From assembly GCA_965219175.1 (NCBI GenBank), contig CBDCNI010000001.1, positions 3,325,551-3,389,550 on the forward strand: a stretch of 64,000 nt of DNA. The letters run 5' to 3'. Of the stretch, positions 26,028 to 33,908 are shown piece by piece. The position numbers were made by a program, and so were the translations under genes. The notes under the pieces were generated by a model. The model was given only the letters and a program-made list of their open reading frames with translations, had not been told where the DNA came from and did not search any database. The first letter of the stretch is position 1. The number at the start of each line of letters is the position of its first letter. This stretch comes from JBBPZK01 sp965219175 (lineage in GTDB: Bacteria; Actinomycetota; Rubrobacteria; Rubrobacterales; Rubrobacteraceae).

Positions 26028-26057
26028 ATGATTGAAGGCGGCGGACGTACCTGGTAA
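26028..26057 (+). CDS. Mini-gene 2 encoding MIEGGGRTW
   Basis: Reads ATG-ATT-GAA-GGC-GGC-GGA-CGT-ACC-TGG-TAA after GCGGAGGAGGTGGAACG. It encodes exactly the same nine residues as the copy at 25955. The two frames differ at three bases: ATC/ATT, GAG/GAA and TAG/TAA. All are silent, including the stop codon. The leader is also partly duplicated (GGAGG followed by GG and GTGAA/TGGAA). It ends 98 bases before the first HD-GYP gene with no obvious terminator between, so co-transcription is plausible. Confidence 0.62.
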   Translation: MIEGGGRTW

Positions 26058-26155
26058 TCAGCATTTTGGAGCACTGTACAATAGTTGGATCTTCTGCAAC
26101 AATACACGGCGGTTGCGGACGGTATATGTAGGCTCTGTACTGGCTTGGAAAAGTT

Positions 26156-27625
26156 TTGGACGAGGTTCAACTCAGAGATAGAAACTTAAAGACCTACATA
26201 GGGGTACTGATGGCTTTCGCTATCGCGCTCGCCGTTACTTGGTCCTACTGGTATGGAATATCCCTTGAACCACGCCTTGTCTTGGGAGCAGCATTCTTTT
26301 CTGCTCTTATCCTGCTGGGTGACGCATTTCCCGTACGCGTCACCCAGCATCATGCTATCGGGGCTTGGGATGTCGCGTTGATAGCCGCAATTGTGGCGCT
26401 TGGTCCTTTCTGGGCGACTCTTGCGGCTCTGCCGTCCGCCCTTTTCGTAGGTAGGAAGGAGTGGTTACGAGCGGCTTACGAAATGGGGCACACCGTTACC
26501 GTCACCTACCTCGCGGGCATAGGCTTTTCCTTCGTATCCGAGCCTTTGGTTGCTGGTAGTTCGGAGCCTATTGTTCTTGCCCTGTACGGTACGATCATCA
26601 GCGGTGTTACTTTGCTCGGGGCTAATAAGATGGTCAGCAGTGGGTTGCTCAAGATCAAGTACGATCAGTCGTTCCGCAAAACTTGGAGCGAGCTCACCGA
26701 GCCTTACCTACTCTCGGATCTCGTCTCAATCCTGACAGCCGGGCTCGGGGTATCAGCATTGCTGGTGTACGGGCCGATAGCTGCTGTTGTGGTCGTTGGG
26801 GGTTCCATCGGAAGCCAGGTATTGGTCTACCGCTCGCGAGAACAGGTACATGAAATTCAGGAACTAAAAGAACAAGTCGGTTCTCTCGAAGAGTCACTCA
26901 CGACTTCGAATACAGGCTTCGGGATGATGATCATCCGCGAGTTGGGCAACAGAGACGGCTACACCGACCGGCACGCGGCGGCCACCGCAACGTACGCGAC
27001 AGACCTGGGGCGTGAGATGAAGATCGACGAGGCACGGGTGAGATGGTTGCGGATGGCGGCCCTGGTACACAACGTCGGGATGTTCGGCCTGCCGGACGAG
27101 CTTCTAACGGCTACCGGCCGGTTGAACTCAATCGCAAAGAGCCAAATAGCCGAACATCCGATTCGCGGCCAGGAGGCGCTCGGCGCCGTCCCGGAGTTCA
27201 GGGAGATGGCGAGCTGGGTTCGGTGGCACCACGAGCGTCCTGATGGAAGAGGATACCCCGACAAGCTTCGCGGACGTTGGATCCCTCTAGAAGCCAAGAT
27301 ACTCGGACTGGCGCAGGCGTATGCGGCTATGGTCCTGGACCAACCTAGACGTCCCGGTATAAGCCCGGAGAACGCCCGGCGGGAAATTAGCGCTTGTATA
27401 GACACCAAGTTTGATGGTATGGTGGTACGAGCTTTCTTACGGATATTGGATACCGAGACCGAAGGTTACCGTATGGCTGACGATAGTCGCTTTGTCTTCC
27501 CGGCTCCTGAAGAGGTCAGCGGCACTCTTGGTGAGGCTTTCGACCAGACGCTAAAGTTGACTAGCGCGGATGGAACAGCTCCCGAAGAACTTCCACAGCA
27601 TCAAAGCCAGCCTCCGCGAGGATAA
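26156..27625 (+). CDS. Membrane HD-GYP-related protein with degenerate active site
   Basis: 489 residues from TTG 26156 (an ATG at 26210 is possible). Residues about 15-225 form a bundle of hydrophobic helices, then a coiled segment (about 228-250, EQVHEIQELKEQVGSLEESL), then an HD-GYP-like domain (about 260-430). The signature HDIGK reads H305-N306-V-G-M309, so the catalytic Asp and Lys are lost, and the VADxxDAL metal region reads LAQAYAAM. HHERPDGRGYP is intact. Such a domain probably binds rather than hydrolyses cyclic di-GMP, or acts in protein contacts. It follows the MIEGGGRTW mini-genes and precedes a second, intact HD-GYP protein. Confidence 0.8.
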   Translation: MDEVQLRDRNLKTYIGVLMAFAIALAVTWSYWYGISLEPRLVLGAAFFSALILLGDAFPVRVTQHHAIGAWDVALIAAIVALGPFWATLAALPSALFVGRKEWLRAAYEMGHTVTVTYLAGIGFSFVSEPLVAGSSEPIVLALYGTIISGVTLLGANKMVSSGLLKIKYDQSFRKTWSELTEPYLLSDLVSILTAGLGVSALLVYGPIAAVVVVGGSIGSQVLVYRSREQVHEIQELKEQVGSLEESLTTSNTGFGMMIIRELGNRDGYTDRHAAATATYATDLGREMKIDEARVRWLRMAALVHNVGMFGLPDELLTATGRLNSIAKSQIAEHPIRGQEALGAVPEFREMASWVRWHHERPDGRGYPDKLRGRWIPLEAKILGLAQAYAAMVLDQPRRPGISPENARREISACIDTKFDGMVVRAFLRILDTETEGYRMADDSRFVFPAPEEVSGTLGEAFDQTLKLTSADGTAPEELPQHQSQPPRG

Positions 27626-27724
27626 CATGTCTCCAACTCCTACTCGAAAACGTACCCTTAGAGTTGTGCCTGTTTTATTGAAGAGACGAACCACGCGGGT
27701 TGTTCGGTGTGAGGCGCGCTTCCG

Positions 27725-29743
27725 ATGAGCAGAGAATCCGTAGCATTCAGTATCGGCTTACTGCATGTCTTTCTGGCAACAGCGGCGGCCTTTCTGCTAG
27801 TCAGCGCCGGCGGCCAAACCTGGCCGATAGGCGGCTACCTGGCGGTAGGTTTGGCGCTGGTTTTCGGTTTCCTACTAATCGTAGGACTGCTACGCGATAT
27901 CCTTGAGAAGAGCCTTACGGTGATCCTCTTGGATTCACTGGCGATCAGCTTCCTGCTGGTATCTACGGGAGGAGAGACCTCTTCGTTTTTCGCGCTGTAC
28001 CTGCTGGCTGCGTTCGGGATCTCCAGAACCCAGGATATTGCGCGGAATATAGCCGGGAGCGTGATTCTCATCGGAGGATACCTGTCTGCTGTCGTGATCT
28101 CCGCTGAGGTTTTCGGAACGTCGTTGTCTCCGGTAGCCGGCTTCGAGGCTGGGTTGCTCGCTCTCTCTTGCGCTATAGCCGCAGTGTTGGGGACCAGGCT
28201 GCGTGGCGCCGGAGACAATGGTCAGCACGCTCTCTCGACCCTTACACGGGAGCAGCGATACGCCGAACAGGCCGAAGCTCTGTTCATGGACGTCGGCCCG
28301 CTGCTGGAGACCTTGAGCCCGGAAGGCGTGATGCGATGGACGGCCCAGGCGGCGCGTAGATCTCTCGGAGCGCCTTACGCGCACGTTGCTACGTTGGATG
28401 GTCATTTTCACCAGACTTCAGCGGATAAAGACGGGGAAGCCTACCCTAGTTGGTGGCACCCGGAGATACAGAGGCTGCTGCTGTGGAGTTGCAGGACAGG
28501 AGAAATCGCGCGTGGCGACGAACCCGTCCACGGTATGGAGAAACTCGTGGCCTTGCCCCTAGACGTTGAGGGCTCCGGGAGTATAGGAGCCGTAATTGTA
28601 GGAGGTGCAAGTTTCAGCGCCGAAGATGAGCGTGCCCTCGGACTGCTCGCCAGCCAGGTGGCTCCAATTCTGGAACGGGCGGATGAGGCCCCCGGTGGCT
28701 GCGACCCTGTATCGAGGGTACCAAACAGAGATTCTCTTTACCATGTTTTGAGGCGAGAGCTCTCGTACTCCAAGCCCCTCGCTATTTTCGCGGTGGATCC
28801 AGGCCTCTCTCCAAGCCATAATCAGGCCAGCGGTCGTGAGACAGAAGAGTTGCTGCGGCAGGCGGCCCAGAAACTACGAGAGACTCACCAGTACGTCTTC
28901 TACTATGCAGAAAATACTTTCGTCGCACTCTCAGGGATCGCCGGCAAAAGGAAGGTCTCCGCGACCGCGCGTGGGACTCTACAAGTAGTCGACCAGGTTA
29001 CCGGCGGTCCAGAACACTCGACCGCCGCCGTAGGATTCACTACGACGGGAGAGGAGCATCGGGGTCCCTCTCAGTTGCTGGATTCGGCGCTGGAAGCGTT
29101 AGAGAGAGCAAAAGTGGATCCCACCAGGGTGGCCGAATCTCCAGCGAGCGCCGGAGGCCGGGAAAGCTCGATATCACGAGAGGTTCGAGCTCTCGCGGAG
29201 ACCATCGGAGTCCGAGACCCGGAACTCGGTGAGCACTCGTGGGCTGTCTCTCATCTGGCCTCTCTCATCGGCTCCAGGATGTCGATCTCTAAAGATCAGG
29301 TCGACCTCCTCGTCCCCGGCGCGTTGTTGCACGATATCGGCAAGATCGGCATCGCCGACAGTATCCTACACAAGCCGGCTTCTTTGAGCCCTAAAGAATA
29401 CGCGTCCATGAAACTACACCCTCTATTGGGCGCCCGGATATTGAGTTCCATCCCGGAGTTGTCTCACATACTCCCCGCCGTGAAGCACCACCACGAGAGG
29501 TTCGACGGAGAGGGCTATCCGGATGGCTTGCGGGGCGAACACATACCTCTCGTAGCCCGCATAATCAGTGTGGCCGACGCCCTGGAGACGATCACCCGAG
29601 ACCGACCTTACCGGCGCGGACGCTCCGAGAGAGAAGCCCTCCACGAGATAATACGTAACTCGGGAACCCAATTTGACCCAGGAGTTGTAAGAGCACTACA
29701 AGAAGCGATCGGGGAACCAGGCGTCCGAGAAATCAATTCGTAA
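27725..29743 (+). CDS. Membrane GAF / degenerate GGDEF / HD-GYP cyclic di-GMP phosphodiesterase
   Basis: 672 residues. About 1-160 is a membrane sensor region with some five or six helices; about 175-315 resembles a GAF domain; about 325-465 resembles a GGDEF fold whose signature loop is replaced (YYAENTFVALSG); about 480-670 is a complete HD-GYP domain with LLHDIGKIGIADSILHKP, HHHERFDGEGYPDGLRG, SVADALETITRDRPYR and GTQFDPGVV. It should hydrolyse cyclic di-GMP to pGpG or GMP in response to a membrane or cytoplasmic signal. It follows the degenerate paralogue by about 100 bases in the same direction. Confidence 0.87.
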   Translation: MSRESVAFSIGLLHVFLATAAAFLLVSAGGQTWPIGGYLAVGLALVFGFLLIVGLLRDILEKSLTVILLDSLAISFLLVSTGGETSSFFALYLLAAFGISRTQDIARNIAGSVILIGGYLSAVVISAEVFGTSLSPVAGFEAGLLALSCAIAAVLGTRLRGAGDNGQHALSTLTREQRYAEQAEALFMDVGPLLETLSPEGVMRWTAQAARRSLGAPYAHVATLDGHFHQTSADKDGEAYPSWWHPEIQRLLLWSCRTGEIARGDEPVHGMEKLVALPLDVEGSGSIGAVIVGGASFSAEDERALGLLASQVAPILERADEAPGGCDPVSRVPNRDSLYHVLRRELSYSKPLAIFAVDPGLSPSHNQASGRETEELLRQAAQKLRETHQYVFYYAENTFVALSGIAGKRKVSATARGTLQVVDQVTGGPEHSTAAVGFTTTGEEHRGPSQLLDSALEALERAKVDPTRVAESPASAGGRESSISREVRALAETIGVRDPELGEHSWAVSHLASLIGSRMSISKDQVDLLVPGALLHDIGKIGIADSILHKPASLSPKEYASMKLHPLLGARILSSIPELSHILPAVKHHHERFDGEGYPDGLRGEHIPLVARIISVADALETITRDRPYRRGRSEREALHEIIRNSGTQFDPGVVRALQEAIGEPGVREINS

Positions 29744-29805
29744 CGACAACATCCGGACCTCCGTGATGTAGAAAAGTTTCTCCGAAAACCTCCGGCCATA
29801 CAGCG

Positions 29806-29811
29806 TATAAT
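29806..29811 (+). promoter_or_regulatory. Perfect -10 box TATAAT suggesting a leaderless transcript
   Basis: TATAAT ends nine bases before the ATG at 29820, which puts the expected transcription start at or within a base or two of the start codon. No ribosome site is present. There is no convincing -35 hexamer. This layout is typical of leaderless mRNAs, which are common in actinobacteria. Confidence 0.5.
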
Positions 29812-29819
29812 CTGCGATT

Positions 29820-30275
29820 ATGTCTTACGGAAGATCCAAACGCCTGAACGAGATGGATGACCTGAAGGACATGGGACGCTTTCCTTTGCCCATTTACTTC
29901 GGCGCGACCGGCAACGTGTTGATGACGATCTCTCTTACTTACCTGCTCCGCGGGCGCTACGAAAGCCCCCTGGCGCTGCCGGCGTGGGCGGGTGGTGTGC
30001 TCTCGGCGAACGTTCTGCCGGTCGTCTTGCTACGCTCGCGCATGGACAAGAGTACCCGGTATCCCGAGATCGAAGAGATGAGCTTTTTCGGGGACCAGCA
30101 TAAGTTCTCTAACTGGGTTTACGCTGTAGCCTCGGCCAATATGCTCGTTTGGATCCTTCTTTCCTGGAGCCTCTTTTCGTACCGGCGCAATCCCCGGACG
30201 CTCGTCGTAATGCTCGTCTTGGCTTTCGTCTGCACCTTCTTTCCAGCCTGGATAAGACTATTCCGCCGTTCCTGA
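29820..30275 (+). CDS. Small conserved-type membrane protein, function unknown
   Basis: 151 residues with four hydrophobic segments (about 24-44, 55-72, 97-118, 126-146), a charged N-terminus rich in Arg/Lys/Asp and a basic C-terminus (RLFRRS). The central loop KSTRYPEIEEMSFFGDQHKF would lie on one side of the membrane. I do not recognise the family. Its own -10 box abuts the start, so it seems to be expressed separately from the HD-GYP genes although it is only 77 bases behind them. Confidence 0.6.
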   Translation: MSYGRSKRLNEMDDLKDMGRFPLPIYFGATGNVLMTISLTYLLRGRYESPLALPAWAGGVLSANVLPVVLLRSRMDKSTRYPEIEEMSFFGDQHKFSNWVYAVASANMLVWILLSWSLFSYRRNPRTLVVMLVLAFVCTFFPAWIRLFRRS

Positions 30276-30385
30276 TCCGGAGACAGGTCGCCTCGGGAGT
30301 AGATCAAGAATCCTCATCATAGTAAGATCATGGGCGTGAACTGGTCCGTATTATGTACGGCAATGCGCCCGAAAGGAAACAGTAC

Positions 30386-30427
30386 ATGAGTCGCTTCGAA
30401 CGAGGCGCACTGCCAATCAGTGAATAA
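30386..30427 (+). CDS. Possible 13-residue leader ORF overlapping the GT2 start
   Basis: ATG after GAAAGGAAACAGTAC opens a frame reading MSRFERGALPISE and stopping at TAA 30425-30427, overlapping the GTG start of the glycosyltransferase (30420) in another frame. Such an arrangement could couple translation of the next gene, whose GTG lacks its own clear ribosome site. There is no second copy or conservation evidence here, so it may be fortuitous. Confidence 0.25.
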   Translation: MSRFERGALPISE

Positions 30428-31211
30428 GAGAACGGACTTTCCGGCCTACGGCGAGCAGAGTTCCGCGCGTCCCGACGCCCGGATCACCATAGTGATACCC
30501 GCCCTGGACGAGGCGCCCTCCATCGAAGGGGTAGTACGAAGCCTCCTCGACCAGGGGCTCGTCTCCCTGGAGCGGATAATCGTCGTGGACAATGGCTCGA
30601 CCGACGGCACCGGAGAGATAGCGCGAAAGGCCGGGGCGAGCGTGGTGACCGAGAAGCGGCGCGGCTACGGATACGCTTGCAAAGCGGGCGTCCTCGCCGC
30701 GGGAGAGGGAGGCGTGATCGTCTTGCTCGACGGTGACGCCGCCGACGACCCGACCGATCTTCCACGGGTTCTGGAACCACTCTTGCGCGACGAAGCCGAC
30801 ATCGTGGTTGGGTCTCGCACGGCGGAATCGGGCTCGCGGGCGCGAGGCTCCATGACGCTTCAACAAGTCTTCGGCAACAGACTCGCCACAGTTCTCATGC
30901 GCATCATATACGGGGCGAAGGTGACCGACCTCGGGCCTTTCCGGGCTATACGTCGCGGAGATCTACTGGCCCTGGAGATGCGCGAGATGTCCTACGGATG
31001 GTCCGTGGAGATGATGGTCAAGTCTCTCCGTGCAGGATATCGTTACCAAGAGGTTCCGGTACGCTACCACCGCAGGATCGGGGTCTCGAAAGTTGGCGGC
31101 ACCCTAAAAGGGAGCTTGAAAGCCGGGTGGGCGATAATTGGTACCACGCTCCGCTACTCCAGATGGACCCCGCCGGATAAAGACCGCAAAGACGAGCCGG
31201 CACGGACTTGA
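30420..31211 (+). CDS. Family 2 glycosyltransferase (polyprenyl-phosphate mannose/glucose synthase type)
   Basis: 263 residues. ITIVIPALDEAPSIEGVV, IIVVDNGSTDGT and VLLDGDAADDPTDL (DxD metal site) define a GT-A fold GT2 enzyme. The C-terminal part GPFRAIRRGDLLALEM and EVPVRYHRRIGVSK resembles dolichol/polyprenyl-phosphate sugar synthases, but it lacks the C-terminal membrane helices some have. It starts at GTG. It opens a tightly packed operon (30420-37555) for surface glycan or lipid-linked sugar assembly and overlaps the next gene by four bases. Confidence 0.86.
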   Translation: MNKRTDFPAYGEQSSARPDARITIVIPALDEAPSIEGVVRSLLDQGLVSLERIIVVDNGSTDGTGEIARKAGASVVTEKRRGYGYACKAGVLAAGEGGVIVLLDGDAADDPTDLPRVLEPLLRDEADIVVGSRTAESGSRARGSMTLQQVFGNRLATVLMRIIYGAKVTDLGPFRAIRRGDLLALEMREMSYGWSVEMMVKSLRAGYRYQEVPVRYHRRIGVSKVGGTLKGSLKAGWAIIGTTLRYSRWTPPDKDRKDEPART

Positions 31212-31966
31212 AAGACACGCTCTACATCGCCGCAAAGGCGCCCCGTCCGGGCGAGGTAAAGACCCGTCTTGGGCGAGCCATCGGAGACGAGGCCGCCGTC
31301 GAACTCTATCGGGCCTTTCTCCGGGACCTCTCGGCACGCTTCGAGAACTCGCCGTTCGCGGCGGGCTGGTACGTGACCCCGCACGACTCGTGGCCGGAGA
31401 TAGCTCCGCTCGTCGTCCGAAACGAGCGCGCGCCACGCGTCCTCTCGCAGGGTGCAGGTGACTGGGGCGAACGGCAGAGGCGGCTCTTCGCTGGGGCGGC
31501 CGACCGTGGTGAGGAGCGAGTCGTCCTGGTCGCCTCCGACTCTCCCCAACTCGAAGCCGAAACCGTCGGCGAAGCCTTCCGCAAGCTGGACCATCACGAC
31601 CTCGTTCTCGGCCCGGTCCACGACGGCGGGTACTACCTGATCGGGCTGCGAACCAAACCCGGCAACTCCAACATACTCCGCGACGTCGCGATGAGCACCG
31701 GAACAGTCCTGGACGAGATAGTAGCGAGAGCGGGCAGCGCCGGCCTCTCCGTGGGATGGACGGCGGCCACCTTCGACATCGACGAAGCGGAAGACCTCCG
31801 CCACCTCCACTGGGCCGTAAAGATGCGTCCCGACCTCCCGGCGACGCGCGACGCGCTCGAAATACTCGGCCTGTTGGAGCATCCAGACCAACCGGAGTAT
31901 CGTATAGAACAGACAGTAGCGCGACCTACCAAGGAGAGATCAGAGTGTACCGGAGGAGCTTCCTGA
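31208..31966 (+). CDS. DUF2064/TIGR04282-type nucleotidyl/glycosyl transferase
   Basis: 252 residues from TTG 31208, overlapping the GT2 stop. AAKAPRPGEVKTRLGRAIGD, VASDSPQLEAETV, LVLGPVHDGGYYLIGL and FDIDEAEDL are the hallmarks of the MobA-like DUF2064 family, often next to GT2 genes and sometimes annotated as arsenosugar-biosynthesis glycosyltransferase. The GT2+DUF2064 pair is a common module; its exact product in this operon is unknown. Confidence 0.82.
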   Translation: MKDTLYIAAKAPRPGEVKTRLGRAIGDEAAVELYRAFLRDLSARFENSPFAAGWYVTPHDSWPEIAPLVVRNERAPRVLSQGAGDWGERQRRLFAGAADRGEERVVLVASDSPQLEAETVGEAFRKLDHHDLVLGPVHDGGYYLIGLRTKPGNSNILRDVAMSTGTVLDEIVARAGSAGLSVGWTAATFDIDEAEDLRHLHWAVKMRPDLPATRDALEILGLLEHPDQPEYRIEQTVARPTKERSECTGGAS

Positions 31967-31990
31967 AAGTGTTTGTGGAGGTAGCGCAAG

Positions 31991-33142
31991 ATGGCTAGAG
32001 ATGTAACCAAAAACGGACGGCGCGCCCTGGTGACGGGCGGTGCGGGTTTGATCGGCTCGCACCTCTCGGACTTGCTCCTGAAGGAGGGCTACAAGGTCCG
32101 CATCCTCGACAACCTCGAACCCCAGACCCACCGTAACGGCAAACCGCCCTGGGTATCGTCGGAGGCCGAGTTCGTCGAGGCCGATATCCGCGACCGGGAA
32201 GCCGTGAAGACCGCGCTCGAAGACGTGGACGTAGTCTTTCACGAGGCAGCCTACGGCGGATACATGCCGGAGATGGGCAAATACTTCCACGTCAACAGCT
32301 TCGGCACCGCCCAGATGCTCGAGACGATCCGGGACGAAAACCTGCCCGTGAAGAAAGTAGTCGTCGCTTCCTCCCAAGCCGTCTACCGCGAGGGAGCCGC
32401 CGACTGCCCCGAACACGGCCTCGTCTTCCCCGACACCCGACCAGCCGGACGGCTCGCCGCCGGTGACTACGACGTCCGGTGTCCGATTTGCGGCGCCGTC
32501 TCAGAGTCCGTTGCAACGCCGGAGGAGGCCCCGATGGGCGGCGAGACGGCCTACGCCATAACGAAGTCCGACCAGGAGCGTATGGTCCTAGCCTGGGGGC
32601 GGCAGACTGGGGTACCAACCGTTGCTCTGCGCTACTCTTGCACCTACGGGCCGCGCCAGTCCGTCTTCAACCCGTACACGGGTGTGATCGCCATCTTCTG
32701 CACCCGCCTCCTCAACGGCCAGCCGCCCATACTCTACGAGGACGGGGAGCAGACACGCGACTTCGGCTACGTCGGGGACGTGGCGCGGGCGAACCTACTC
32801 GCCGCCGAGGGCGACGCGCTCGACGGCTTGCCGGTCAACATCGGCAGCGGACGGGCCACGACCATCCGTGAAGTTGCGAACATGGTCTCGGAAGCACTCG
32901 ACGTGCAGATAGAGCCGGTGGCGCGGGGCGAGTTCCGACCCGGCGAGATGCGCCACCTGACCTCGGACATCTCCCGCGCCGTCGAAGCCGGTTACGAACC
33001 CGAAGTAGACCTCGCCGAAGGCGTCAGACGGTACCTGGAGTGGATAGGATCCCAGGGAGACGTACACGACTACTTCGCGGAGGCTGAGGAGATCTTGCGC
33101 CAAAAGCAAATAGTCCATAAAGTCGCCGCAGAGAGCTTCTAG
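31991..33142 (+). CDS. NAD-dependent sugar-nucleotide epimerase/dehydratase with Cys-rich insert
   Basis: 383 residues, extended SDR: GGAGLIGSHL for NAD, VVASSQAVY with catalytic Ser, YAITK dyad, YGPRQSVFNPYTGVI and RDFGYVGDVA. Between the Ser and Tyr motifs is an insert containing CPEHG and CPICG, likely a zinc knuckle. I recall similar inserts in dTDP-L-rhamnose 4-epimerase-type enzymes, so a 4-epimerase acting on a nucleotide sugar is the best guess. ATG 31991 follows GTGGAGGTAGCGCAAG. It supplies the activated sugar used by this operon. Confidence 0.83.
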   Translation: MARDVTKNGRRALVTGGAGLIGSHLSDLLLKEGYKVRILDNLEPQTHRNGKPPWVSSEAEFVEADIRDREAVKTALEDVDVVFHEAAYGGYMPEMGKYFHVNSFGTAQMLETIRDENLPVKKVVVASSQAVYREGAADCPEHGLVFPDTRPAGRLAAGDYDVRCPICGAVSESVATPEEAPMGGETAYAITKSDQERMVLAWGRQTGVPTVALRYSCTYGPRQSVFNPYTGVIAIFCTRLLNGQPPILYEDGEQTRDFGYVGDVARANLLAAEGDALDGLPVNIGSGRATTIREVANMVSEALDVQIEPVARGEFRPGEMRHLTSDISRAVEAGYEPEVDLAEGVRRYLEWIGSQGDVHDYFAEAEEILRQKQIVHKVAAESF

Positions 33143-33150
33143 GTCCCCTG

Positions 33151-33900
33151 ATGGCCGAGATACTAGGCAAAAACGGCGCTTCGGGCGGTTCGGGCGGTTC
33201 GCCGGGGCCGTCCCCCGGCAACGAGCTAGAGAGCCTCTACGAGCGCTTCCCCTGGCTCTACGCCATCTGCCGGGATCACTTGTTCCGCGACGACACGGAT
33301 AAGATCATCGCCGCCCTCTGGCCCGCGGGCGCCCCGTCGGCCGGCGAAACACTGCTCGAACTCGGCTGTGGCCCCGGCTTCTACGCCCGGCAGGTGGCCG
33401 CCCGCTTCCCACGCCTGCAAGTCACCGGCGTGGACCGTTCCGAGAGACAGTTGCAACGGGCGCGGGTGGCCGCGCGTCGCCGAGCGGGTCGCGAAGCGCG
33501 ACTGTACAACTGTCACTTCGAGCAGGGAGACGCAAGCTCCCTCCAGAGGCCCTCCGACTCCGCTGATGCGGTGGTCGTCTCACGCCTGTTTTTCATACTC
33601 TCTGAGAGAAAGAGGGCTATCTCCGAGATTCACAGGGTCCTCAAGCCCGGCGGACGATGTTTCATAGCCGAGCCGCGCTCGGCGTTGCGGGCTTCGGTGC
33701 CGCTGCGGGCCATGTGGTTGCTTGCGGCCCTGTCGGCCTTCAGTGGCAAGCCTTATCGGGAATACTGGGAGCTTGAGAAGACTACCGTACTCGACACCGA
33801 AGAGTTCGGGGACCTGATCCGGTCCCGACCCTGGAAACGCGAGCGGTGCTGGAAAGACAGATGGTACCAATACGCCGTCTGCGAGAAGGGTCCTGGCTGA
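33151..33900 (+). CDS. SAM-dependent methyltransferase (class I)
   Basis: 249 residues. A low-complexity Gly/Ser/Pro segment near residues 10-22 precedes the Rossmann fold: LLELGCGPGFYARQVAARFP (motif I), VTGVDRSERQLQRA, QGDASSL and RVLKPGGRCFIAEPRS. It is eight bases after the epimerase and probably methylates a sugar, lipid or quinone-like headgroup in the same operon. The Trp/Arg-rich C-terminus (residues 225-245) may be a substrate or membrane contact. Confidence 0.84.
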   Translation: MAEILGKNGASGGSGGSPGPSPGNELESLYERFPWLYAICRDHLFRDDTDKIIAALWPAGAPSAGETLLELGCGPGFYARQVAARFPRLQVTGVDRSERQLQRARVAARRRAGREARLYNCHFEQGDASSLQRPSDSADAVVVSRLFFILSERKRAISEIHRVLKPGGRCFIAEPRSALRASVPLRAMWLLAALSAFSGKPYREYWELEKTTVLDTEEFGDLIRSRPWKRERCWKDRWYQYAVCEKGPG

Positions 33901-33908
33901 AGAGGCGC

